A DNA stretch of 41,348 bases from positions 1 to 41,348 of the forward strand of contig JAENZA010000006.1 in NCBI GenBank assembly GCA_016841485.1, in the 5' to 3' direction. This stretch comes from Methanobacteriota archaeon. Lineage in GTDB: Archaea; Halobacteriota; Methanomicrobia; Methanomicrobiales; Methanomicrobiaceae. Under the pieces are notes generated by a model, which worked only from the letters and a program-made list of their open reading frames with translations, made no database searches and was not told where the DNA came from. This document shows positions 7,636 through 15,908 of the stretch, in pieces (within the stretch, counting starts at the first letter, position 1; every line of letters starts with the position of its first letter). Position numbers and translations under genes: made by a program.

Positions 7636-8736
7636 TTACCAGTCGGGCGCCCATTCCCCCGCCCGTTCGGCAGCATCGCTTCTGCATCGGGTGTCCGCCT
7701 TCTTGTCCGGCGCATTGTACAGCAGTTCTTCCAGGAGGCTCATGAATACATCGCTGAGCGTGTCGAAGAGCTCCATCTCATCCTCATTCGGTGTTCCTAT
7801 TGTCAGATGGGCCCGGGCGGCACTGTCTTTTGCCGCCATCAGGATGTGTCGCCTGGAGGGCCCCTCGGTATTCCATGCCTGGTCCTTCATGGTACGGAAC
7901 ATCTCCCCCGCCTTTCCGAACGAACCGCTGAGCAGGTAGGTATATCCCATTTCGCCATATGCCTCGACCGCGATTCCATCATGGTCTTCCCCCGGCACAT
8001 GGGCGAGGATCTCCTGGAAGACGGCATATGCCCGCAGCACCTGCACCGGTGACATGGCATTGACCAGCCGCAGGTGTTCAAGACGGGCACATGCGTAGGT
8101 GTACGGGTCGTTGTATGCCGGGTCGAGGTCCTCGAGAACGTCCTCCGCCCTCTCGAAGTCGCCCAGTATGCGGGCGAACCGGATGATGTACCTGATATGG
8201 ACGGCCGGATAATACCCCGTCCCCTGCTGGCGTGAGGCATGGTAGGCGTCTTCCGCCACCATCAGCGCATCGCCCTTGCGGTCAAGGTGATGGAGGATGC
8301 GGGCCTTTGTCAGGAGCATCGACGGTCTGAGATACGGCAGATCGCCGTCTTTGAGCCATTCAAGGCCCTCTTCAATCATTTCGAGGAGTGTTTCCGGGGT
8401 GTAGGGGGATTCGTCCTCGCCACAGAGGTAAAGAAATTCATTGATAAATGCGTTGTACGAGAGGAATGCGAAGTCGGCATTGAGCGGGTCATCTTTGTAG
8501 TTCGTAAAGATCTCCGTGTAGAGGAGGATCGCCTCCTCCACCTCCCCCAGCACGGAGAGACACCGGGCACGCCAGTACCGTGCCGCAACCTGCTGTGTGG
8601 TGGAGGCGCCCTCGACATTCATGGCCTTTGCATAGAGGGTGGCCGCTTCTTCAAAAGCCGATTGCCGGTAGTATCTCTCTGCCTCTCTTCGCAGGGCGGC
8701 ATACTCTTCAGCCGGTGATGGATGGTGGTTCTCCAT
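7636..8736 (-). CDS. TPR-repeat protein, paralog 2 of 3
   Basis: 366 residues of helical TPR-like repeats, homologous throughout to the proteins at 578-1612 and 8778-9887. Shared positions include YYRQSAFEEAATLYAKAM, ARYWRARCLSVLGEVEEA, NYKDDP, SMLLTKARIL, GTGYYPA and ARILGDFERA. The C-terminal ~30 residues are polar and unlike the paralogs. ATG 8736 follows GAGGAGAG with good spacing. It lies 41 bp after paralog 3, which follows the Hsp90-like gene by 63 bp, so the three are probably one transcript. TPR proteins are the usual co-chaperones of eukaryotic Hsp90, which makes an Hsp90-adaptor role attractive but unproven. Confidence 0.8.
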   Translation of the reverse strand: MENHHPSPAEEYAALRREAERYYRQSAFEEAATLYAKAMNVEGASTTQQVAARYWRARCLSVLGEVEEAILLYTEIFTNYKDDPLNADFAFLSYNAFINEFLYLCGEDESPYTPETLLEMIEEGLEWLKDGDLPYLRPSMLLTKARILHHLDRKGDALMVAEDAYHASRQQGTGYYPAVHIRYIIRFARILGDFERAEDVLEDLDPAYNDPYTYACARLEHLRLVNAMSPVQVLRAYAVFQEILAHVPGEDHDGIAVEAYGEMGYTYLLSGSFGKAGEMFRTMKDQAWNTEGPSRRHILMAAKDSAARAHLTIGTPNEDEMELFDTLSDVFMSLLEELLYNAPDKKADTRCRSDAAERAGEWAPDW

Positions 8737-8777
8737 GTGTCTCTCCTCGTCGTTGTTCAGTTGGTTCCCGCCTTTTG

Positions 8778-9887
8778 TTAGATCTTCAGGAGCAGAACCC
8801 GTGAGAGAGGCTGGAAGGCCTCGTCTACCCGGAGGAGATCATGGATCTCCCTGCCAAGTCCGCTCAGGTAGCCGGAGAGCTCCCGTGCCGTTTCGTTGTC
8901 GGGGGTACCCAGGACATCCAGGGTCCGGGTGATGAGTGCGTCCGCCTCCCGTCTGAGGTATGTGCGCTGGAGGGGCGGTTCCTTCCAGGCATCTCCCAGT
9001 GTCCTGAAGGTACCATAAGCTTCCGGGAGAAGACCCGCTGCTACAAAGGTGTATCCCGCATCACCGTAATTCTCGCGTATGGCCTTGTGCGACTGGACGT
9101 CTCGTCCCAGAATACGCATGCACCGTGCATCATTGACTGCCTGTGGAAGATCGGACGGCGCGACAGCATGGGCGAGCCGGATCTTCTCAGCGAGAACGAA
9201 GATGCTGGTATAGGCATCGTTCCGGAAGGAATTGTACTCGTCCAGCACTTCCCGTGCCCGGTTCACATCCCCCAGTTTGCGGGCATTATGGGCGATGATC
9301 CTAAGATATGCCCCCTGGTAATACCCGCTGATGTATCGTTTCTTTGCCAGGTACGCCTCTTCGGCTTCCCCCAGAGCCTCTTCGTGCCGCCCCAGCAGGG
9401 TGAGCATGGTCGCCCTGTCCAGCAGGAGAGTGGATCGTATGTGGTTCATGTCCCGGAGGGCGATCTCCTCCAGCACCCTTTCGGACAAGGCGAGGACTTC
9501 CTCGAGGTCACAGTAGGCCTCATCGACATTGTAGAGGTTGAGGAAGCAGTTGATGATCCATGCAAGGGAATGCATCGCATAGTACGAATCTCCCGGATCA
9601 TCCTTGCAATCGACATACACCTCGCCGAGGCAGACGATTGCCTCGCGATAGTCCCCGATAAGTTTCAGGCTATTCCCCAGCCAGAACTTTGCATGGATGT
9701 CTTTTGGTGCGGATGTATCCTGCACCTCCATTGCGCGCCTGAACAATGTCGCCGCATCCCCGAACCGTGATGCGTTGTACAGGAGTCGCCCTTCCCGGTA
9801 GAGGTTCCGGTAGGTGTCCGGCGGTCTCTGTGAATCCATTTGAATCAACTCTTCCATCCTTTTACGGTCTTGTACGAATGTCTCCAT
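8778..9887 (-). CDS. TPR-repeat protein, paralog 3 of 3
   Basis: 369 residues. After a short charged lead (KRMEELIQMDSQRPPDTYR) come TPR-like pairs: LYREGRLLYNASRFGDAATL (about 27-46), KFWLGNSLKLIGDYREAIV (about 67-85), LLLDRATMLTLLGRHEEAL, GYYQGAYLRIIAHNARKLGD and DAGYTFVAAGLLPEAYGTF. It is closest in layout to paralog 2 and clearly related to paralog 1. The start at 9887 has a strong GGAGGTG five bases upstream. It lies between the Hsp90-like gene and paralog 2 in a tight minus-strand group. It has no signal peptide or enzymatic motif. It is likely a cytosolic scaffold or sensor; specific partners cannot be read from the sequence. Confidence 0.8.
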   Translation of the reverse strand: METFVQDRKRMEELIQMDSQRPPDTYRNLYREGRLLYNASRFGDAATLFRRAMEVQDTSAPKDIHAKFWLGNSLKLIGDYREAIVCLGEVYVDCKDDPGDSYYAMHSLAWIINCFLNLYNVDEAYCDLEEVLALSERVLEEIALRDMNHIRSTLLLDRATMLTLLGRHEEALGEAEEAYLAKKRYISGYYQGAYLRIIAHNARKLGDVNRAREVLDEYNSFRNDAYTSIFVLAEKIRLAHAVAPSDLPQAVNDARCMRILGRDVQSHKAIRENYGDAGYTFVAAGLLPEAYGTFRTLGDAWKEPPLQRTYLRREADALITRTLDVLGTPDNETARELSGYLSGLGREIHDLLRVDEAFQPLSRVLLLKI

Positions 9888-9950
9888 GTGCCACCTCCCG
9901 GAGGAGAGTACGTGTCGTGCACTCCTCCGGATACGGTCATGCCGGCCGGA

Positions 9951-11966
9951 TCACTCCTGCGGGACGGGGGCCCTCTCCCCCTCCACGGCGATCGACCCAC
10001 GGTCGTCTTCATTTGGCTGACCCTTTTTCAGGCTGGCCACCTCCTCGCGGAGGTCCACCACATGCGAGAGGGTTGTAAGGGTGCGCCTGTACATCAGCTC
10101 GAGCAGGTCGGGGGTGAGGTTCTGCCGCGTGTAGAGGAAGGCGTTCTGGTAGAAGGTGAGGAGAAGATCCCGTATGATGGGGTCTTCGAAGTCCTCGCCG
10201 CGAAGCCGTTCGATCAGCCGGTTGGAGGCATTCAGGTGGAGCACGATCGGCTCGAGGGCATGCTTCTGGCTGCCATAGAATTCCTGGAGCAGGTCCTTGT
10301 AGGTCTCCGATGCAATCGCCGGATGATCGATAATATACTTCATCCGGGCTGCAATCTCGGTATCCTTCGTCTGGGTAAGCACAGCGGGGAGGTCGGCCGG
10401 AAGAAATCGTTCAGCCCGGATAACGACCTCGTGGTCGGGAAACGCATTCGAGATGAGGTTGTGCAGCTCATATTCCATGGCGAGGTACATCCGCCGTTCG
10501 TGGTCGGGCAGCGGGGTGAAGATGGTCTCTTCGGATGCGATGTCGATCTTCTGGAGCACGACCGTATCCTCGTTGAGTGCAGCATATTTCTCAAGAAAGT
10601 CCTGATCAAATCCCATGCAGGCATTGATCGCGACGATGCCGCGGGCCTGACAGAGCCGGTAAAACTGCGCCGCCGCTGCATTTTCCGTAATGTAGTAGAG
10701 GATCTGCCTCCCCTCGTCATCGCGGCTTTCCTGGCAGGCCCCGTAGTCGTGCAGTGTCATGGTCCGGAAGGCGTCCGGGTTTTTACATTCCGGGAGGCTC
10801 ACCTCGAAGGTGACATAGTCACATATGGCATCGAAGAAATCGTCATGCAGGACCGCCATTCCCTTGATGAAGTAGTGGTGCCATTTCATCAGCCGGCGGA
10901 ACCGGTCAGGGTGGTCTTGTGAGAGATCGATGAGCGCATCGATGATAGTCCTGCCCAATGCCTCGCTGATCACCGCATGGGCTGCATCCACCTGCACCGA
11001 GTCCCGTGCTGCGGTGAGGTTGAGCGACGGACTGTCGATGATCCCCCGGATGAACTTCGCCCATGGCGGAAGAAGCGTGCGATTCCCTTCGCAGACAAAG
11101 AGCCTCTTCTGGTAGATATCCACGATCCCCGCACCATCCGTAATGGGAAGGCGCCTGTCGGTGATATAGAGTACTCCCCTGACATCACAGGGGTCATGAA
11201 TATCGATCGGAATGACCTCCAGCGGGATATCCGGGAAGTGGGCGTGGGCCCAGGCCGTGTAGGTCTGTTTGCGCTCCCCGGCATCGGCAAAGGTGTCGTA
11301 CCACGGCGGGTTGATCGTGTTGACCGGCCCGTCCCCGTTGACATAGACGGGGATGGGAATAAAGTCCGCATATTTTTTGATGGCCGCCGTCACCCGCCCG
11401 GGGTTTCCCATCCGGGCAAATGTGCTCTTGAGATCGAGGGAGACCGTCGTCCCGTATTCATCCCGCTCAATAGTGCTGTAATGGAAGTTTTCCCCCGGCC
11501 TGACCTTCCACCGGATGGCTTCATCCGGGGCGGCGTGCATGCTGCGGGTCTCGATGGTGATCTCCTCGGCGGCGACGAAGGCCGAGAGGATACCGATGCC
11601 GAACTGTCCAATGAGGCCCATGGCGCTCTCGCGGTTCTTCTCCTCGATATTTTCCCGCAGGTCCTGGGTCCCGCTCCCCCCGATGGTGCAGAGATAATCA
11701 AGAATTTCCTGCTCATTCATGCCGACGCCGTCGTCTTTTATGACGAGCATTCGTGCCCGTGCATCACAAAGAATCTCGATCCTTCCCACGTGGAGTGGTT
11801 CTTCAAGCTGCCGTTTTACGATGGAGTCCTGGGCATTCTGTACGAGTTCGCGTATGAACATGTCGATCTCCGGGTAGAGGCTCCGGGCGAAGATGTCCAC
11901 GATCTTTGCGATGTTGGTCCTGAATTCCCCCTCTTTTTCTTCAGAAACGTTGTGTGTATGGTCCAT
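9951..11966 (-). CDS. Hsp90/HtpG-like GHKL ATPase
   Basis: 671 residues, close to the usual HtpG length (~630). The N-terminal GHKL ATP-binding site is complete: N-box RELVQNAQDS (39-48, with Glu, Asn and Asp), DDGVGM (78-83), GGSGT (96-100) and GQFGIGILSAF (120-130). Middle-domain features follow (YITDRRLPI; FIRGIIDSPSLNLTAARDSVQ, the Hsp90 signature DSxDLPLNxSRE region in divergent form). The C-terminus ends in an acidic tail without MEEVD. Hsp90 is generally lacking from archaea, so acquisition from bacteria is likely. GGAGGGCC precedes the ATG; another ATG 5 nt upstream is out of frame. It leads the TPR3-TPR2 group and probably folds or remodels locus proteins such as the AAA+ or FtsZ-like product (inference). 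Confidence 0.85.
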   Translation of the reverse strand: MDHTHNVSEEKEGEFRTNIAKIVDIFARSLYPEIDMFIRELVQNAQDSIVKRQLEEPLHVGRIEILCDARARMLVIKDDGVGMNEQEILDYLCTIGGSGTQDLRENIEEKNRESAMGLIGQFGIGILSAFVAAEEITIETRSMHAAPDEAIRWKVRPGENFHYSTIERDEYGTTVSLDLKSTFARMGNPGRVTAAIKKYADFIPIPVYVNGDGPVNTINPPWYDTFADAGERKQTYTAWAHAHFPDIPLEVIPIDIHDPCDVRGVLYITDRRLPITDGAGIVDIYQKRLFVCEGNRTLLPPWAKFIRGIIDSPSLNLTAARDSVQVDAAHAVISEALGRTIIDALIDLSQDHPDRFRRLMKWHHYFIKGMAVLHDDFFDAICDYVTFEVSLPECKNPDAFRTMTLHDYGACQESRDDEGRQILYYITENAAAAQFYRLCQARGIVAINACMGFDQDFLEKYAALNEDTVVLQKIDIASEETIFTPLPDHERRMYLAMEYELHNLISNAFPDHEVVIRAERFLPADLPAVLTQTKDTEIAARMKYIIDHPAIASETYKDLLQEFYGSQKHALEPIVLHLNASNRLIERLRGEDFEDPIIRDLLLTFYQNAFLYTRQNLTPDLLELMYRRTLTTLSHVVDLREEVASLKKGQPNEDDRGSIAVEGERAPVPQE

Positions 11967-12039
11967 GGCATGGCCCTCCTAACAGGACGATGGCGGCCGG
12001 TCCCGGCAGCGCCATCCTACAGCTAGATGATACAAACTC

Positions 12040-12070
12040 AACAGTTATAATATTTGTGTTGGTAACACAA
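12040..12070. promoter_or_regulatory. Divergent promoter with perfect palindrome upstream of the Hsp90-like gene
   Basis: TTGTGTT-GGT-AACACAA (12054-12070) is a perfect 7-bp inverted repeat. On the minus strand it directly precedes TATTATAA (about 12045-12053), a good TATA box for the Hsp90 transcript, giving a leader of about 50 nt. The same AT-rich core could serve the plus-strand HEAT-repeat gene. It contains the TGTTGG(A/T)A core shared with three other promoters in the locus. Confidence 0.5.
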
Positions 12071-12139
12071 CTGTTTAGGGGCGAGGCAGAAATGTGCGGA
12101 TATCTCGGGGTGAGGATATCGTCATGGAGATCTAGTTGC

Positions 12140-12473
12140 ATGCGCTGGTACAGCATGGAGATGGGCATCCGGGAGGATACGCTCGAACTGCTCCGTCAAT
12201 CGGGTAATTCAACGGCATTCGCTGCCTTTACGCAGGCGCTCTCTGCTGAAAACTGCCTCGTCCAATGGAAAGCCCCTACTGCCGGGGAGCCTGGGGCCGC
12301 CCGCCATCCCTGCCCTTGACCACGGGGACCGTCTTGCCAGGGAGCGAGCGATCGAAGTCATGGGAAGAATCGGTCTTGTACCTGTTCTTGAGCATATCAG
12401 GCGTCGGTTGTGGGGGGAAGATATCAAGGTCAGAATGGCGGTATTGGAGGCGGTGGAAGTGCTTGACGAGTGA
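12140..12473 (+). pseudogene. HEAT-repeat protein, frameshifted
   Basis: Reading from ATG 12140 gives a helical start that ends in ALSAENCLVQWKA. The frame then breaks in a run of four C (12273-12276). Removing one C continues as LLPGSLGPPAIPALDHGD, then RERAIEVMGRIG and VRMAVLEAVEVLDE before TGA at 12471. The pattern VQWKAL..LG..AIPAL..D...RERA..V.GRIG is typical of HEAT/PBS-lyase-like repeats. The repaired product would be ~110 residues. ATG 12155 is an alternative start. The break may be a real mutation or a sequence error. It diverges from the Hsp90-like gene and may be a former scaffold protein of the locus. Confidence 0.5.
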
Positions 12474-12496
12474 GATTTGAAGACGTTATCTATTGG

Positions 12497-15400
12497 CTAT
12501 GTGCTTTCTTTGGAATCGAGCAAATGGAAATAAATCGGCAATATTTTACTTGCTAGTTGTGTAAAACCATGCTTTTGAGCAATTTCATAGGCTTCTTTTA
12601 CCTGTTCATATGCTCTTTGATTGTCGCCCTTTTCTTCGTATATCAAGCCTTTATTCATTAATATCAGAGCAAGACTCTCTTTTTTCTCAATTTCTCGGGA
12701 TATTTTCTCACTCTCGTTAAACATGCGTAATGCTGTATCTAGTTCACCCTTACTTCTGTAAATTCTTCCCTGGTTTGTCAACGATGCCTGTATTTCGTCT
12801 TTGTATCCGAGTTTTCGGCTGATTTTTTCTTCTTCTGCATGCAATCCGAGAGCATCATCAAACCTTCCTTCCTTCGCAAGGATCAAGGCTTGGTTCCCCA
12901 GGCATCTTTGGAGATCATCCAAATTTCGAGTCGAGCGGGTAATCTGCTCTTGTTTGGATAGCAACTCCTTTGCCTGTTGAAAATCCTCCATCTCATATAA
13001 TATCATTGCATGATCGCCATACGCAGACTGAAGACCATCCTTATAGTTGATACTTTGACTAATCTCCTCAGATTCTATGATAAGCTTCAAGGCCTTGTCG
13101 AGTTTTCCAATGATAATGAAGAGCAATGCCTGATTTCCGAGCGATCGCTGGAGACTCTCCAAATCACCCAATTCACGGCAGATTCGTTCTTCCTCTTTGT
13201 GCAGCCGGAGAGCACCGTCGATATCACCCCAATGTTTCAATATCAGGGCCTGATTTCCCAGGGAAGCATGCAGGCTTTCTTTATACCCATTATCACGGCA
13301 GATACCTTCCTTTTCTTTATGGAGTTCCATTGCTTCCTTCAATTTACCCTGTGCAAAGAAGATCAATCCAAGATTTCCGAGGGAATTCTGTAAAGTATAT
13401 GAGTCGCCGTTCTTGCGACATGAAGCCTGAAGGGTGATATGAAGGCCCTTCGCTTCTTCGGGATGTCCGGTTTTATACAATATCCATGCCTGATTCCGCA
13501 GGGTCTTATGTAAATTTTGGATATCGTCGCCTATGACGAATCGATCATGTAAATGTTTGTTCAGTTCATAAGATTCGCAATAATAGCCGATATCCTGCAG
13601 CAACTCCGAACATGCGATGAGATATTTGTCTTCGTATTGATCGGGATGTGCGATAGGAAGGGTAAAGACCGAGGGGGGGGCGAAGGATTTCTCTCGTTCA
13701 AGGATGCCGACGTATTTTTTTATATCAAATTCATTTGTCTCATAGGCCTCGGAAAAGTAGGATTCATCCGCAAGGAGGTGTGATAACTGCTCCCATGAAT
13801 GAGATTCCGATAGGTGCCAGGGAAGCTCATCGATTTTTCTGGTTCCCATCGGTTGAGTAAGAAAATACTCTGCTAGTTTTGCATGGATGTCGACCCTGTT
13901 CTGTTCAGTGGAAAGATATCTTCGTTCAATTGCATGTCTGAAATAATCATGCGCACAGCTGAGGAGTCCTGATCTGTTTATCAGCCCCTGCTCAGCAGCA
14001 AGATAAAATGGCGACCAGTATGCCCGTGGGAGTGGGTGGCCCGGTTCTCCAAGAAGGTCAAGCAGTTCGGTTTCAGAAAGACCCTTGTTTGCAGACCAGA
14101 TATACGAGAGACTGTTTTGTACAACCCCTTCCACATCTCCTGTATAGTCTCTTTCGTACCGTTCCAGTATCTTCTCGTAGAGGGAGTCGACGGTACCGGC
14201 AGAGAGATAATCCTGGATAGTTGCCTCAAGGGTGAAATGATCGCCATGGAGCCTGATTTCATCCAAGAGGGTCTTGAGGTACAATGGGTTGGCCGTTTGC
14301 GGGGTCTGTGCCATCTGGTCTACGAGATGGGGTGCAAGTGTCTTGCCGAAGTATCCGAGATATCCGATGATGAATTGTTTGCGTTCTTCCGTGTTCAGGG
14401 GTTTAATCTCGAGAATTTGCCATCCCCTGTTTTGGGTTTCGGAAAGCGTCTTCCCTTCCAGTGTGGAGAGAATCAGGCGCACATTGGGAGGGACATTCAT
14501 CGGGAGCCAGACCAGATCAAGTGCACCGTCCCGGTCTTCAAGTTGATTGACGGCATCGATGACCAGCACTACCTTTCCCTTCAGTGCTGCTTTTGAAAGT
14601 GCAACAGAAAACGCAACCCGCAACTGGTCGGGGTTATTGGGAATGTCGATCTCAAAATCGAATGTATCCTTGAGTTGACCGATGATATGTTGAAGCATCA
14701 TCATCCAGTCGGTGCTATCCTTGGTTGCCCCGACAAAATGAAAGATAATGGGAATAGCACCATCGATATCTTGAGTCAAGTGCGTAATCCATGACCTTTC
14801 TCCCCGTTTTTTCATGATCCATTGGGCAATAAGGGCAGACTTTCCGAGGCCGGAAGAGCCGGTAATAGTGAGTGGCGGACCATTGTCGTGAACAAACTGG
14901 TCGAGCTGATCAAAATATGCTGCCCTTTCCACATAGATCCCGGATTTGTTGATTGAAAAACGGCTCAGAGCGAATGATTCATGGGCGTTTCGTTCACGTT
15001 GACGGGAATCGGGTACCAGATTTTCAGGATATAATGTATCGATGACCTGGTTGAGATCCTGATACACGAGGTCCCCGAGTTCTTTTGGGTCCTGATAATT
15101 CTCGTGGACAGGAAATCCGCTCTCACGGATATTTTCCTTTAATGTATCCAGTTTTACTGTACGTGAATCTGAAAGAGAAGCTGCTTCTTCAGCTCCAAGG
15201 GTGCGAATTTCCTCCGGGGTTGGTGTTTCCAAAAAATCAGGTTGATTCTCCTTTGGGAGTGTTTCGATAAATGCAGGGTCCCGGAAATAAAAAAATGCAT
15301 GGTCGGCCATTTCCGGATCATTGAGGACCCCGTGGATGATCTCGAGGGCGGTGACCGATTCGGTCTGGTGCTCCTTAAGCCAGGGATATGCATCAATAAG

Positions 15401-15709
15401 ATGGTGGGGAATTTCGTCGGGGACCCATCCGTACCGTTGACCCAGCAATCCAATGAAATATGGCCTGCTTCGTTCAATCTCTGCCAGACAGATGGGAAGA
15501 ACCAGTCCTTCCGCCTTCTGCTCATCGCTGATTCCCCAGCGGAGATCGACTTCACTCCATATGACTCCGCGTTGTTCGCAGATCTTTCGCAGCTGTGGAA
15601 AAATGTATTTCACCAGCTCCTCGCGCTCCGCGTTCATATCGCGGAAGGTCGAGGAGACAAACACCCTGATAAAGCGAGATTCCGGGGAAATTTTTGAGGA
15701 TTCTGACAT
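12497..15709 (-). CDS. DUF4062 - STAND NTPase - TPR protein
   Basis: 1070 residues. Residues 13-~100 match DUF4062 (IRVFVSSTFRDMNAERE, then VDLRWGISDEQ and FIGLLGQRYGW), a Rossmann-like module found at the N-terminus of NACHT/STAND proteins such as TEP1, NWD1 and nephrocystin-3. A STAND ATPase follows: P-loop GSSGLGKS (284-291), Walker B VVLVIDAVNQLED (380-392) and a later winged-helix-like region (about 560-640). Residues ~700-1060 are about eight ~40-residue TPRs with the recurring motif SLGNQALIL and LHKEEERICRELG. STAND proteins switch on when the C-terminal repeats bind a trigger, often in defence. The start is at 15709, about 20 nt from a TGTTGGAA core. The gene looks more AT-rich than those to its left, suggesting transfer. 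The trigger is unknown. Confidence 0.85.
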   Translation of the reverse strand: MSESSKISPESRFIRVFVSSTFRDMNAEREELVKYIFPQLRKICEQRGVIWSEVDLRWGISDEQKAEGLVLPICLAEIERSRPYFIGLLGQRYGWVPDEIPHHLIDAYPWLKEHQTESVTALEIIHGVLNDPEMADHAFFYFRDPAFIETLPKENQPDFLETPTPEEIRTLGAEEAASLSDSRTVKLDTLKENIRESGFPVHENYQDPKELGDLVYQDLNQVIDTLYPENLVPDSRQRERNAHESFALSRFSINKSGIYVERAAYFDQLDQFVHDNGPPLTITGSSGLGKSALIAQWIMKKRGERSWITHLTQDIDGAIPIIFHFVGATKDSTDWMMMLQHIIGQLKDTFDFEIDIPNNPDQLRVAFSVALSKAALKGKVVLVIDAVNQLEDRDGALDLVWLPMNVPPNVRLILSTLEGKTLSETQNRGWQILEIKPLNTEERKQFIIGYLGYFGKTLAPHLVDQMAQTPQTANPLYLKTLLDEIRLHGDHFTLEATIQDYLSAGTVDSLYEKILERYERDYTGDVEGVVQNSLSYIWSANKGLSETELLDLLGEPGHPLPRAYWSPFYLAAEQGLINRSGLLSCAHDYFRHAIERRYLSTEQNRVDIHAKLAEYFLTQPMGTRKIDELPWHLSESHSWEQLSHLLADESYFSEAYETNEFDIKKYVGILEREKSFAPPSVFTLPIAHPDQYEDKYLIACSELLQDIGYYCESYELNKHLHDRFVIGDDIQNLHKTLRNQAWILYKTGHPEEAKGLHITLQASCRKNGDSYTLQNSLGNLGLIFFAQGKLKEAMELHKEKEGICRDNGYKESLHASLGNQALILKHWGDIDGALRLHKEEERICRELGDLESLQRSLGNQALLFIIIGKLDKALKLIIESEEISQSINYKDGLQSAYGDHAMILYEMEDFQQAKELLSKQEQITRSTRNLDDLQRCLGNQALILAKEGRFDDALGLHAEEEKISRKLGYKDEIQASLTNQGRIYRSKGELDTALRMFNESEKISREIEKKESLALILMNKGLIYEEKGDNQRAYEQVKEAYEIAQKHGFTQLASKILPIYFHLLDSKEST

Positions 15710-15908
15710 GTTTGCGATTATACATTGAGATGTTGGAATGAGGGGATAAGTTTTATTATCAGAATGTTTGCCGAAATTAGCAATTCTCCGATGGCGATTA
15801 GCGAAACATCGATTTTCTGGGTTTTTGTGATGGAAATCCTTATCTTAACCCGAAATGATTCTCAAACAAGAATGCCTCTCATCTACTTTTAGAGGAGAGG
15901 TGCCATAG
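15710..15908. promoter_or_regulatory. Divergent promoter region between the STAND and TPR genes
   Basis: Contains TGTTGGAA (15731-15738), the core shared with other promoters of this locus, about 22 nt upstream of the STAND start, with a TATA-like TTTATTAT near 15751-15758. For the plus-strand TPR gene, GGAGAGGTG (15894-15902) is the ribosome-binding site. Confidence 0.35.

Noticed and set aside
9951-10030. Eukaryotic-type MEEVD tail on the Hsp90-like protein for TPR binding
   Set aside because: The C-terminus reads GERAPVPQE; there is no EEVD-like motif.
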